NCBI GenBank assembly: GCA_024626585.1
Contig: JANKJI010000009.1
Span: 161,662,320-161,678,871, forward strand
Origin: Ginkgo biloba
Taxonomy: Eukaryota; Streptophyta; Ginkgoopsida; Ginkgoales; Ginkgoaceae
DNA length: 16,552 nucleotides
Direction of reading: 5' to 3'
In this document: positions 1-10,471 of the stretch, piece after piece
How positions within the stretch are numbered: the first letter of the stretch is position 1
Layout: each line of letters starts with the position of its first letter
Position numbers and translations under genes: made by a program
The notes under the pieces: generated by a model
Databases searched by the model: none
The model's input: only the letters and a program-made list of their open reading frames with translations
What the model was told of the DNA's origin: nothing

Positions 1-1920
1 AAGATAATCCCATGAATCAACAATTATAAGAATAATTAATTGGAGATTTTATTTTCTTTATATTTTTATCTCCTATTCTAAATAGTAGGGGACAATTAGA
101 TTAATAAATCTTCTTGTAGATACCCTTATACTAAGGATATTCCACTTCTTTTGTTGTAATTAAACTTCTACACACATAATATCATACAATAAAATGAACA
201 TATAAACATCATGTAGAAGTAATCCTTTTATATAAAACCTTTCTACATAAATATTACATGGATGATATTGAATCTTAATTGGCTTATTTAGGAGAAAAGA
301 AAGCTTCTTCTTCCAATAGTTCACAGTGTTGCTACTCTATGAGAACCAGTCATGCCTTAGAATGAAAATTTTATGATGGAATAAAAATAGAGGAAAAGGA
401 ATTCATCTATACATAAAAAAAAAGTATATATATAATGTGATACATTCATATGCCTTCTTTAATAGGTCTAAGAGCTAGAAAATGAAGAGACCAAAGTGAG
501 AATAAAGTTTATAACTATTGTCTAGTCAATGAGTTTATTTCTTTATCAATTGTTCATCAAATTTAAGGTGCTAGTAAATTAATAATTAGGATATTATATA
601 TTCATCAAAGTTGTAAATAATATTGTATTTTTTTCAAATATCTAAATTTTATAAAAAAATGGAGATTTGGATGAAAATTTATTTTTAAAATACCAAGATT
701 GGTTCAAAACTATCATTTTGTACCAAATCCAAATAGTTATTATATAATAAATGATAAATTATGGCTAATACATTATAAATTATAGAATGATTCCAAAATA
801 AAAGTTGTACATTACTCCATTCTATTTCTGTTGATATAAATAACTTCAAAATACACTAAATAGTTTAGAAGTTATGATATTTATTTTTAAATTATGTCCT
901 TACTATTTTTTCCTCTTCTTTATTTCTAATTTATCAAATGTAATTAGACTCAACCTTTATCTCCATCCTCAAATTATATATTGTTCTATGCTTATCATGT
1001 CTTGATGGTTAATTTTATAGCAATTGAATTCATTTAATCATCAATTTAAGATATCATTAACTTTAGACGGTGAGAGATGCAGGAAACCTTCTCTAATAAT
1101 TTATCCAAAAGATCATGATAAGAGTGAATCTATCTCCTACTGCAAAGGAAATAAACCTTAAAATAATAATTGAGTACAACATAGTTGGTACAATTTCCTC
1201 AATAATTGGTGAGGTATCAATTAGATCTTAGAACATTATGAAGGAAGAAAAACAAGAATGAAAGTAATTAACAATCAATCTATTTTTCTTATTATAGTCA
1301 TAAGTTATTTTTTATAAATCTATTTACTAAATTGAATAGAATAAACATAATAAAATAAAATGTAGTTCCTACCTAGAGGTATAACCAACAATTATTAGGA
1401 TTTATAAGGGCCCTTCTGTAATCACCCAATAACTCTGCAAAGCCTTTAATATTAAGAACTATCCATTGAATTCATTACAAGCATGATATATTCAAAAATT
1501 CTATTTTTGGATGAGTTAACTATCCATAATTGATTGGAGAGGATTAATAAAAATAATTACCCATATAATTACATAAACTGTCATCCCAATCACCTAGTAA
1601 CTTGTAACTATACATGATCCTAATCACTACACAGGTCATCACTATGAGTTAGTACAAAATGATCAATATAGAAAGATATTCAATTAAATATGCTAAAACA
1701 TGTAGTTTCATTGCCACTGGTATGATCCCATTTATTTACTAAACCAATCTAAAGACATAACCTTACATAAAGCATAGTCTGGTGCTAATTTTCATTCAAA
1801 ACTATTGATAAATATTTCTCTCTAATATAATAAATTAGAAAAAAATTAAAAATTATGATGCGGTAGATTTTTTCCCATCATTTTCCCCTAGCTAACCTCA
1901 TGCTATCCTTAGTAGGAAAA
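1..1920. other. AT-rich region without recognisable gene
   Basis: No reading frame on either strand gives a recognisable or protein-like translation, and no RNA gene is apparent. On the minus strand, near 1395-1410, a TATA-like string (CCCTTATAAATCC) follows a GGGTGATTACAGAAGG context. This is the kind of arrangement seen in retroelement LTR promoters. The region lies immediately 3' of the decayed gene at 1921-4795, so it may contain that gene's 3' flank or an LTR. I could not define ends or find a second copy in the window. Confidence 0.4.
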
Positions 1921-4795
1921 TCATCTCTGGTTGGATGATTCTCTATTTTTCTTCTCCATCTAGGTTAGTGAATTATGATGCATAAATTCCCAAAGATTAA
2001 GGCCACCAAGAAAATCTCCCCAAGTTACTTCATTTTTGTGGGAAATATCTAACCATTCATTAATCTAATATGCAGAGATGTGTTTATCGATGTCCTTGAG
2101 AAATGGATGAAGGATAGGATTAAGAAAGTATATTATTCTAATCCACTTGGGTCCTTCTGTATTTAACTTATCTACTAACATGTCATACCTATGTAAGTCA
2201 TTTTGATAGAATTCAATCCTCTAGGGATCTCTAGCAACCAAAAAGTTATCTTGACTGAGATCTTTAGTCCTTCATTGGATGGATTTTGAAGCTTGATCCC
2301 ATAATTGGAATTTTTTAGAGTGACATTCCATAACTAAACATTTTAATCTGTCTAAGTATGCTTAGGCCCCTCCAAATTCCTTCAAATAATACTCATGTAT
2401 TTCTATAGATATTTTGGGAAAATGATATTCTATATATTCCCACATCCCTAGGTTTCTACTCATCTCATATGGTGCTTCTTTCAATGAATTTTTGTACTCC
2501 TCCATTTTCTAACCCCAACAACGTTTGTTCTACAACATAGACATAAACACTCATAAGTTAACACTTCCCATCACCATGTTAATAAAAAAGATGAGGTCAT
2601 CTGGGATAAAATCCCTTATCATAAAGGCTTTGCCTAACAAATTCTTATCCAAGGGACTTATGGCATCATATAGTTTAATCAAATATTCATCATTATTTTT
2701 TAAATATGAAAAGTATGGCAATATCATTTTAAGATGATATTTAGCAACTTCTCTTTGAATATCATGTCACAGATGATACTTTGGGATCTACAATCAATCA
2801 CTTAGTTGACTTCTACTACCTCACTTAACCTATCATCCAACTATCTTATTCTAATTTTTAAGTTTATAATATCATTCTAGGGGTGGGATATGTTGATAAG
2901 AATTTGATCCTATGTCTTCACCTCAATACACAACATCTCCTTCAATTCCTTAATTCTAGACTAAAAGGTCACTTATGACTTCTTCTATGGCATCTAATTT
3001 GCCATTGTAATCTTTTAATTTCTCTTCTAGCTTTATACTATCGGTTGTTTCAATATTCAAATGAATTTGTAGAGTCCTTACCAATTGTTCACTCCTCTAA
3101 TACTATATTTCCACCATGTCTCTCTTGGAGCCTTCCTACATTAGTCATTTTTCAACAGATTCTACTACGCTTAAGGTATCATGTATTTTTAACTCAAATT
3201 CTCTCTCCATCTGTACTAGTTTATTCTCCTTATCTTTTAGGAGACCTTCAATCTATTATATTTTCAATTCTAATTTGATAAAATATTGTAGCTTACACTC
3301 CTATTCATCATTATTCTCTCTTTTAACTTTTAAACTATCTTCTAAAATTACAAATTTATGAGTTAATGTTTGAAATTCATCATTTCTATGTAGCATTTCT
3401 TTCTCTAATTGAATCTACTATTCTATTTTATCATTTAATAATTTTTTAAGAGTTTTAATCTCTAAAATATTTTCATCTCTTTGATACCTCAAAACTAGGA
3501 ATTTTATTCATATGCTATAAGAAATCAAATGACTAGGACTCACCACCTAAATTGCTTGTTGGATGTGGGCTTCTGAATGGATCATGAGGGGGTGATGTCA
3601 ATACATAATCCCTAAGTATATCCTCAGTTTGTAATTAAGAAATTTCTAATTTCTTCTTTTTTAAAGCTTCAACAAATTCTACTCTTCATCTCTCAAATTC
3701 TAACTATTATTCTTCTAATTGCTCAGCTCATTATTTACACTAGTGTTGGGGGTTTCTATATTTTTCCTTTAAATGTTTAACAAAAAAATTAAGGATGGAT
3801 AGTTGACTAAAGGTCTTATCGCATTCCATCATCTTCATTTTCTTCTTCTTGATTAGTAGATGTTTATCCCTTTTTCTCTTCCTTGTTCACCTTTTAGTTT
3901 CCTATGACACTTAATCTATGCCCAAAAGTGTTATTGTTGCTTCCAAAATTTTAATGCCCATTTTATAAGGCCCCTCTCCTTCCATATCAAAAAAATCTTA
4001 GTTAATTATTAATTATAGCATTATAGGGTATACAATTTTGTGATCCTTCCATTCTTGCGAGGAAATTATATTCTTCTGGATTATTTTCATGATAAAATCT
4101 ATAAAATCTAGAGGTTCCATATACCTAGTCATTAATAGAATCCTAAGGTTTCAGATAAATAAATTTTTTAAATGGGAATTATTTAATATAATTCCTCCAA
4201 ACACAACTATAACTCCCTTCCATAAGTATGGAAATTTATCTCTTAAGAATCCCTCTCCTTTAATTCCTTATAATTCCTTCTTCCCCATTAACCTAATTAC
4301 CAGGTTCTTAAATTCAAAGGTGCATCATTTCTTATTCATCCATTATTGGTGGTTGATTGGTAGTCTTAAGGATCATGCTATTAGTTATTTTATAAACATG
4401 ATTTTCTTCCCCTTCACTCTAATTTTTTATTCGTTAAATTTCTTGACGAATTATAGGATCATTTTTTTATCATTGGCTATGTATTTCATGCAAATATATT
4501 CCAACCCTACTTCATTACAAATCCTTATGACCATTGGTTCTTTAAAAAATAATGTGGCAACCAATGAAATCCTTTCCTTTCTAAATTTCACCTCCCTTTC
4601 CTTAAATGGGATTTCTTCTATCTTCTCCTTTTTCTCCTTCAATGTTTGCAATATTTTACCTATTCTATCAACTAGAGCTAATTTTTTTCATAGTGCTTAA
4701 TGAATAAAGGATTCACTTCATTTTGCCATTTTCCATAGTTTTAGGTTATAAAATTCTCAATACTTCAACTTCGACTCCTCCCCCCAGCTTACCAT
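1921..4795 (-). pseudogene. Decayed large coiled-coil protein gene of unknown family
   Basis: I do not recognise this protein. Read on the minus strand from an ATG at 4793-4795, one frame continues to about 3481, with more than 20 in-frame stops and no frameshift. It then shifts at about 3480 and carries two compensating shifts around 2955 and 2760 before ending near 1921. Open stretches look like protein: 4451-4651 (66 codons), 4150-4270, and 2550-2760 (about 69 codons). In 1985-2515 only four stops fall in about 180 codons. In order it shows an N-terminal charged region (LKEKKEKIEEIP near 4640), a basic patch resembling a nuclear localisation signal near 3835-3890 (TRKRKRDK, KKKKMK), a proline-rich linker at 3548-3598 (SPPHDPFRSPHP), Glu/Lys/Leu-rich coiled coil at about 2960-3480, and a Trp/Tyr-rich C-terminal part (LNLWEFMHH near 1985). 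Many stops sit where CAA, CAG, CGA or TGG would need one transition. It could be a plant gene or the gag-like gene of an uncharacterised retroelement. Confidence 0.6.
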
Positions 4796-5224
4796 TCTAT
4801 CTCCACTAAGAATAGAGACATTAGAATAGCCTTAGAAAGGATATGTGTCAATTTATTCAGGAATTAATGGCCATACTTACGAAGTAATGACTTTAATAGA
4901 ATAGGTTTGCATGTAGTAATGATGACTCATATCTTATGGGGATTAAATTCCCTCTTTTCTTAGTGACCAGTCATCATTGCAACGATTTTTTTTAAATGTA
5001 AAATCACTTTGGAGTGCCACATGTCTGATACATAATTAAATAAGTTTAAATTTTGCAGCACATATTCACATGCCATGCTATCTTTACTACACATTGATTC
5101 ATTGATTGATGTGATAGATTATCTTTATAACCATCTTTGGATAATTATTTAGTAAGTGACTTGGTCCATTAAACAAGTTACTTTCAAACACAACTTACTA
5201 AGTTTTCAACTTAACACAATAAAT
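4796..5224. other. Spacer between the unknown pseudogene and the gypsy LTR
   Basis: No gene is visible. On the minus strand, around 5020-5036, the string TGTATCAGACATG loosely resembles the initiator-methionine tRNA primer binding site used by many plant LTR retroelements (TGGTATCAGAGC). The match is partial, and no LTR end ending in CA sits directly next to it, so I do not call a primer binding site. Confidence 0.3.
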
Positions 5225-6310
5225 TGATGCAAGAGGTAGTGTGGAATGTTTTCTCATTGTTTATGTGTGTATAAGAACACCAATTATTGATAGAGAAAGA
5301 ATGCACAACAATCATTTTATAACGTTTTCCCAAATACATAACAAATGTTGCACATAAAAAGTACTCGTTTGATGAATAATAAAAATAGATACTCATAAAT
5401 GAAACATAGTAATTAGGGAAATTTAGAACTTTCTTATTAAATTAAGTTCTCCCAATGGGCTTGTTTATCAAAGTTACAAATATTTTTAGTGGAGGGAAAA
5501 TATAAAGCACAAACAAAACTGCAATTAGTTATTTTCCTCTATAAAAAAACTCCTTGTTCTCACTCTAAGGGTGGACTCAACTAATGCCAAACTAAAAAAT
5601 GTTCATAGACTTCATTTTCTCTTGTAAAATCCTCTTCTCTTCTGGCTATCCATTCATTGGCTGCCTAAAATCTTCTCCTCTTCTTGTTCTACACTAGACC
5701 CCCAAAACCTATTTGTTTATCTCTCTCCTCCCTATACACCCCTATACCAACCTCTCTTTATTCATACGTTTTCTTCTTCTTCTCCTCTTTGTGCCACTAA
5801 ATCACCATTGCTTCTTCTTCCTCTTTATTTTTGGTTTGTTACTTGTAAAAAATTTCATTCCCTTTTGGCTACCCACCCATTTTATTCCCCAACATTAATT
5901 TTTTTTTTGTGAATTTTTCTTCACTCTATTTATCAATTCGCTTTGTCGTTCATTGATTAGATCACCTCATCCACTAGTGTGTTCACTACACCACTCATTC
6001 CATTTGCTAACTTTATTTATTTATCTTTCTCCATTATGGGTCTTTCATCCATTCTCCAACTCATTTAGTAAGCGGCTTACATCATTCACCAACCTGTTTG
6101 CCCATTCATCGAGACCCTTAGCTCATTTTTCAAAACAAAAATTGATCTACACATCATTCATTACTCATTTTTTGATCTTCATAATCCACCCACTAGACTA
6201 TTTAGCCTATTCAATAAATGATTTAACCCATTTTCCAAAACTGCCCACCTATTCTAAAAAATTGTAGGGAATTCCTTTCTGCAAAACTGTTTAGATATGC
6301 CCCTACATCA
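5225..6310 (-). repeat. Probable 3' LTR of Ty3/gypsy chromovirus
   Basis: On the minus strand the end of the chromovirus polyprotein is followed by a purine-rich stretch containing AGGGGACGA and then TGATGTAGGGG. This fits a polypurine tract followed by an LTR start at 6310. A matching inverted end, CATCA on the minus strand (TGATG at 5225-5229 on the plus strand), gives a 1086-base LTR with 5-base terminal inverted repeats. The interior has no coding sequence on the minus strand. It contains many diverged short motifs of the type AATGGGTT/GAATGG, which are common in gypsy U3 regions. No TATA box can be assigned with confidence and the left end is tentative. The other LTR is not in the window, so no target duplication can be tested. 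Confidence 0.45.
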
Positions 6311-6319
6311 TCGTCCCCT

Positions 6320-6599
6320 AGTTTCAAAATTATATGAGTTCCTACTCATGCCCTTCTTTGAATTCTCTCCATTTTTGCTCATCTAACTTCTTCACTCTTC
6401 CTCTGTGATCCAAGTATTGTCCTCTTATGGAAATTCCTTCCACTTCTGGTTATATTTACCTCTTTTTGTCTCAACAAATTTCATGTTCAATATCTTTGTA
6501 ATCTCTTCTTTCTTTTACAATGGAAATTTCTTCTACCATTCACCCAATTTCTCAACTGTCTCCTCATCCCCTTTATGATATGTATATAAATATATGACA
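6320..6599 (-). pseudogene. Chromodomain remnant at integrase C terminus
   Basis: After the integrase tail (YHKGDEE) come fragments that match the layout of a chromodomain in plant chromoviruses: EEITKILNMKFVETKRGKYN, then KWKEFP, then NTWITEEE, and finally a short tail ending in SYNFETRG just before the polypurine tract. Chromodomains in this position bind modified histone tails and steer insertion. Several stops and at least one frameshift interrupt it. The identification rests on position and short motifs, so it is less certain than RT or RNase H. Confidence 0.6.
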
Positions 6600-7690
6600 T
6601 TAAACATAAGAGATATATTAAAATCACCTGGCAGATCAACCTTGTAGGCATTATCATTGATCTTCTTCACTATCTAACATGGTCAAATATTTTTTTATTT
6701 TAACTTGTTGTATGTTCCCTAAGGAAATTTTTCTTTCCTCAAATAAATCATTACCATGTCTCCTTCTTCAAACTCCTTATGTCTCCTCAACTAGTCTTCT
6801 TCCTTCTTATGCTTATTATTTCTCCTTTCCATATATTATGTCACCTCTTCATGGACCTTCTTTAAGTGTTTTTCTAGTTATTATGCATCATCATTAGTCC
6901 TATCTTTGATTGAAAACTTTACCAAGTCCATAACTTACTTTGGTTTCCTGTCATATACCACTTGAAATGGTGAAAATATAGTAGACCTATTCACCGAATT
7001 ATTATAAGAAAATTATTCCTATGATAACACCAAATCCTACTTCTTGGACCTATTTCTATCTAAGTTCCTTAGTAAATTTCTAATAGATCTATTCAACACT
7101 TTTGTTTTCCCATATGTTTGTGGATGATAGGCACTAATGTACTACAACTTTCCTTATCAAACTTCTTCCATAACATCTGCTAAAAGTGACTCAAAAAATT
7201 GGTGTCATGATCAAAAGTGATGGTCCTTGGCAACCCATGTAACCTCACCACTTCTCAGAAGAAAAAGTATGGTATCTTTCTTACATCATAAGTCTTCTTA
7301 TAAGGAATGAAATATGTTATTTTTAAAAATTGATCTACAACAACAAACATGGAATCATTACCTCTCTATGTGCTTAGCAATCCTAATATAAAACTATATA
7401 TAGGTATATCTACGATCCTTTCAGAATAGTAATGGTTTGTCAAGTCCCACATTTTGTGTTTTCCCCTTTGCCAGTTGGAAAACCATGCATCTTTCCATAA
7501 ATATACTCATATATTTTCACATTTCAACATAAAAATACCTCTCCTTAACCAATGTTAAGGTCTATCTCTATCAAAATGTCATCCCAATCTACCACTATGC
7601 AACTCCATAATGATATTCCCTCTCGTAGAGCTATCTAGAATGCATAAATTCTTCTCCTTAAAAAAGTAATCATCATGTAAAAAATAATGA
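6600..7690 (-). pseudogene. Gypsy integrase (decayed)
   Basis: The integrase relic is read in several frames. A zinc-finger remnant (ELHSGRLG, about 7575-7605) is followed by a QLAKGKTQN segment near 7455. In the core, FVVVDQFLK, then EVVRLHGLPRTITFDHDT (about 7200-7250), supply the second catalytic aspartate region. The YHPQT segment near 7120 reads GKTKV where GQTEV is usual, so the catalytic glutamate is lost. The first Asp is also not preserved: the usual MDF is seen as YSF. Further on are FSYNNSVNRST, PFQVVYDRKPK and the C-terminal LRKEKFP, GTYNKLK, INDNAYKVDLPGD and FNV motifs down to about 6590. Catalytic residues are named from the known D,D,E integrase fold. Confidence 0.88.
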
Positions 7691-7691
7691 T

Positions 7692-8222
7692 TCAAATAAT
7701 AGCCATTAGATTCTTGATATACTCCATCACCTCACCAAAATCTTTGTCTGCCTCATACATGTCCATGATTTCTTTATACCCAATGAATTCATTGGTCATC
7801 ATAATAAGGAACATTGTCCTCCTACTCAATTTATCCACCTCTTGATTCTCTTTACCTGACTTATGCTTCAAAATAAATGAATAACTTTGCACGAATTCAA
7901 ACCACTTTACATGTATCACATTCAACTTACATTGGGAATTTAGAAACTTCAAAGCTTGATGATCGCTGTATATAAAAAACTCCTTGGGCAGCAAGTAGTA
8001 TCTCAAAAATTGTAATGACTATATAATAGCGTAGAACTCCAAGTCATATACTAAGTAGTTCTTCTTGGTTTCTTTCAACTTCTCACTAAATAATATAACT
8101 AGTCTGCCCTCTTGGCTAAATACCTCTCCAATGCCAACTCTTGATGTATCACATTCTAGCTCAAACACTTTATTAAAATTTGATAACACTAAAATGAGTG
8201 ATTTTGTTATCTTCTTCTTCAA
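7692..8222 (-). pseudogene. Gypsy RNase H
   Basis: RNase H domain that would degrade the RNA strand of the RNA:DNA hybrid. The fragments 8019-8222 and 7692-8006 lie in the same frame, separated by one stop codon near 8016. All four acidic positions of the fold can be seen: LECDTS, the glutamate in YDLEFYAI, YSDHQALKFL and VDKLSRR. The surrounding FSEKLKE and YLLPKEF motifs are typical of plant gypsy elements. Relative to RT the frame is shifted, so the domains can no longer be made as one polyprotein. Confidence 0.92.
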
Positions 8223-8533
8223 TAATTTAAAACTCCTTTGGACTACATTTTTCCATCAAAATATCTTCCCCTTTATTAAATCTATCAAAGGAGATGCTAT
8301 ACCACTAAAATTTTACATATTTTTTTGATAAAATTTGGCCAAACCATAAAAAATCCTTATCTTGATTATATGCTACTCAATATTGGCCATTGTAAGATCA
8401 CTCTTACCTTTTTCAAATCCATGTTCAAACCTTCTTGGAAAACCATAAATCCCAAGTATACCAAACTCCTTTAGAAGAAACTACATTTTTTCAAGTTCAC
8501 ATATAAGTTTGCCTTCCAAAGCATGTTAAATAC

Positions 8534-8866
8534 CTATCTTAGATGACCCAAATGCTCTCCTCTAGACCTACTATAAACCAAAATATCATCCAAATAAATA
8601 ATTACATGCTTACCAGTAAATGGATTCAATATTGAATTCATTAACCTCATGAACGTACTGGGTGCATTTGTCAACCCGAAGGGAGTTACTCTCCATTTAT
8701 ATAGTCCATCCCTCATCTTGAAGGTTGTTTTCCACTCATCTCCTTCACAAATTCTAACTTGATAATATCTTCTTCGTAGGTATATTTTTGAAAAGTATAA
8801 AGAGCATGCAATCACATCCATCATTCCATCCATCCTAAGCATGAAAAACTTGTATTTGATGGTGAT
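8534..8866 (-). pseudogene. Gypsy reverse transcriptase (partial)
   Basis: RNA-directed DNA polymerase domain. The translation begins at the ITIKYKF position typical of gypsy RT. It then carries YFSKIYL, EGDEWKTTFKMRDGLY, TPFGLTNAPSTFMRLMN and the catalytic YLDDILVYS motif near 8570-8600. The palm motif with both aspartates is intact and this piece has no internal stop. The fingers region upstream is missing because of the break at 8866. The RT C-terminal/connection segment continues between 8230 and 8530 in broken frames. The N-terminal 14 or so residues of the open frame (MSLDQFESMNPF) come from antisense copia sequence and are not part of RT. Confidence 0.93.
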
Positions 8867-9352
8867 CAAACTAAAGGGATTCATAGATTCAAATTGGTCC
8901 AAAGACATTGATGAGAGAAAGTCTACATCCGAATATATTTTTACATTTGGTTCTAGTGTGATTTTTTAGTAGCAAGAAATGTGTTATAGTTTCCTTATCT
9001 TACATTGAGGTAGAATATAAGGTCACAATTACAACTACATGTGAGGCAATTTGGTTAATGAGGCTTCTTGGTCATTTTGGGCTTCCACTGGATGATCCTA
9101 CATAATAATTTTGTGATAATCAGAGTGTAATACAACTTTCAAAGAATTCGGTGTTCCACACTAGAAAAAGCATTTGGAAGGTCACCATCACTTTATTCAA
9201 GAGGAAGTGTAAGGCAAAGTAGTTGAGTTGGTCTATTATCTAATTGAGGATTAGATTGTTGTCATTTCATTAAGGCCTTAAGCTGTGAGAAGTTTGAGAG
9301 ATTAAAAAAGATTCTTGACATGAGAGATGATGAATTAAATATTATGAGAGGG
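8867..9352 (+). pseudogene. Ty1/copia RNase H and C-terminal pol, copy A
   Basis: This is the 3' end of a copia polyprotein. It begins at KGFIDS and runs through DIDERKSTS, TFGSSVI, a region matching the usual IEAEY segment, FCDNQSV near 9112-9130, and a tail ending MRDDELNIMRG just before the LTR. The expected tryptophan codon after SVI is TAG (8967-8969), followed at once by a second TAG, and further stops and frameshifts follow. Everything upstream in copia (gag, protease, integrase, RT) is missing at the 8866 junction. A paralogous relic lies at 14266-14697. Confidence 0.88.
9342..9352 (+). promoter_or_regulatory. Copia polypurine tract
   Basis: The stretch ATTATGAGAGGG followed by TGTTAGG marks the primer site for plus-strand DNA synthesis and the start of the 3' LTR. 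It sits at the usual place, immediately after the end of the copia reading frame. Confidence 0.6.
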
Positions 9353-9788
9353 TGTTAGGAATAATGTTTAATTCCTAAGTCATTAGGAATATTATTTTTA
9401 ACATTTATTTTTCTAGGTCGAAGTTAAGACATTATTGAGAGTGTGTGGGTTATACATTTTTATAAATTATAAATCTATGTATCATTTTTCTCACTTAAAT
9501 GTTGTCTTATTTTTTTTTTATTTTCTCGCATATAACTCCTACTAGTGAGATGTCATCTTTGTAGATTATAAATCATGTACCTTACATTCTTTTTCTCTTG
9601 TATAAATAGGTTCATTTTTACTTCACTCTCCTTATGGAATGAGGGTTGATTTAGAGTAGTTATGTCACAAACATTTTGTGAGATTTTCATAAACTATTTT
9701 ATAATAAATACAAAAAAAAAATCTTATGAAATATGTTTCTTGTGTTATAGAGTTGTTCATTGTGTCCAATTGTTAAAAAATCCTAATA
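9353..9788 (+). repeat. 3' LTR of Ty1/copia copy A
   Basis: The LTR starts TGTTAGGAAT after the polypurine tract and ends TCCTAATA, an imperfect inverted match to the start (one change from the expected TCCTAACA). The length is 436 bases. A TATA box (TATAAATAGG) lies at 9601-9610, in the proper orientation and at a fitting distance into the LTR. An A-rich stretch follows near 9712. Just inside the left end, AGGAAT and ATTCCT form a small inverted repeat. No 5' LTR is in the window. Confidence 0.75.
9601..9610 (+). promoter_or_regulatory. TATA box in copia LTR
   Basis: TATAAATAGG is a good match to the plant TATA consensus. It lies about 250 bases into the copia LTR on the same strand as the element. 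It would mark the U3/R promoter of the original retroelement. Confidence 0.6.
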
Positions 9789-10053
9789 TTATATTATCAA
9801 GAAACATAAATAAAAATAAACATATTATAAAAGATCTTTAGAGATTATTCACATTTATAATTCTATGATATCACTTGGTATTACATATAAAATACATAGT
9901 ATGCTACATCATGTGCATATATATATAATAATTTCATGGACATATCGACGACTTTAACTTTGACACATCTATTGTTGTCACTCAACATAACACATTATTC
10001 GAAATTCAAAGGATTTTTAACTATGAGTATGTTAAAAAAATTTAGAACTATCG
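9789..10053. repeat. Duplicated spacer, copy A
   Basis: Non-coding DNA between the copia LTR and the PERK-like last exon. From about 9804 it aligns with 14702 onward, for example the shared ATGATATCACTT near 9867 and 14764, and CACTCAACATAACACATTATTC near 9977 matching CACTCAAGATAACATATTATTC near 14819. A (TA)n microsatellite is present at about 9917-9932 in this copy only. Confidence 0.7.
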
Positions 10054-10290
10054 CTAAACTCTATCATAATTTCTTCCAAATTCTAAATCTTGAGTTGACA
10101 TATGACGAGATAGACAAATAGACCAAACCTGATTGTGCAGTATCAGATTACTATATTGAAGGCTTTGGTTCCTTTTCATGGCAACGCTCACTCTTGCTCG
10201 CTCTTCTAGGAGGTTTTGTAAATATGCAGGCAGGCCGTTTCGTTGGACGTTGTTATTTTGGTAGGAACTCGTGGCTGAGAAGAAGGAACT
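10054..10290 (-). pseudogene. PERK-like last exon fragment, copy A
   Basis: This minus-strand frame is open over the whole segment and aligns in frame with 14898-15118. Shared residues include TSS(Y/S)QNNN, YSNLI, VWS, SRH(M/I)STQ(D/E)LEFGR and a stop soon after. The two copies differ by a 9-base in-frame indel, which fits descent from coding DNA. In the right copy this segment follows the kinase exons of a PERK-like receptor kinase on the same strand. Its tail resembles the TTQE-E-GR type C terminus of that family. Here the kinase exons are absent: homology stops near 10290. The exon assignment is inferred from position and tail similarity, not from a kinase motif. Confidence 0.5.
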
Positions 10291-10351
10291 GGTTGTAGGC
10301 ACTCGTGGTAGAAAAATCATAGAATATTGGATCTATTGGAATGCAATACAT

Positions 10352-10471
10352 TTATGTAAATGTAGAATACATTGACCTTCCAATCGAGTTGAGGCATTCG
10401 TGCATTGCACATCTGACGTATCGTTTCTTTTGTAGTAATTCGCCTACAATTCCAACTACGACTGATACCAT
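10352..10471 (-). CDS. Possible small ORF or first-exon relic
   Basis: A 39-codon minus-strand reading frame runs from ATG at 10469-10471 to TAA at 10352-10354. The context of the start (CCAAGATGG) is good for a plant start codon. The sequence upstream on this strand is pyrimidine-rich (CTTATTCTTCTTCTCTTCG), as in many plant leaders. The peptide starts MVSVVVGIVGELLQ, a short hydrophobic segment followed by basic residues. I do not recognise it. The start region lies inside the 65-base tandem duplication at 10444-10573; the other unit has lost the frame (ATG GCA TAA). It could be chance. Confidence 0.25.
   Translation of the reverse strand: MVSVVVGIVGELLQKKRYVRCAMHECLNSIGRSMYSTFT

Larger units (their letters stand above)
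6311..8866 (-). mobile_element. 5'-truncated Ty3/gypsy chromovirus pol
   Basis: This is the 3' half of a Ty3/gypsy element of the chromovirus type. On the minus strand it contains, in order, part of reverse transcriptase, RNase H, integrase and a chromodomain remnant, leading into the probable LTR. Gag, protease, the N-terminal part of RT and the 5' LTR are missing because the element is cut at about 8866, where a copia fragment on the opposite strand begins. Frameshifts and stop codons occur throughout, so it is dead. The domain order RT, RNase H, INT identifies Ty3/gypsy rather than Ty1/copia. Confidence 0.9.

Noticed and set aside
3045-3361. Two overlapping plus-strand frames of 77 and 81 codons
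   Set aside because: They are antisense to the coiled-coil part of the unknown pseudogene.
3880-3960. Possible CCHC zinc knuckle in the unknown gene (frame with HFWA, then IKCHRK)
   Set aside because: It needs a different frame from the surrounding coding path and the first two cysteines are absent, so it is not supported.
4089-4700. 203-codon open frame on the plus strand
   Set aside because: It is the antisense of the decayed minus-strand gene at 1921-4795. Its Phe/Leu/Ser/Ile-rich composition is what the reverse of a Lys/Glu-rich coding strand gives.
5538-5550. TATA-like CTATAAAAAAAC on the plus strand
   Set aside because: It lies on the wrong strand for the gypsy LTR it sits in, and AT-rich DNA gives such strings often.
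5713-6267. Plus-strand frames of 61 and 104 codons
   Set aside because: They lie within the probable gypsy LTR and have pyrimidine-rich low-complexity translations with no recognisable motif.
8065-8328. 87-codon plus-strand frame
   Set aside because: It is antisense to the gypsy RNase H and RT connection region, which is clearly coding on the minus strand.
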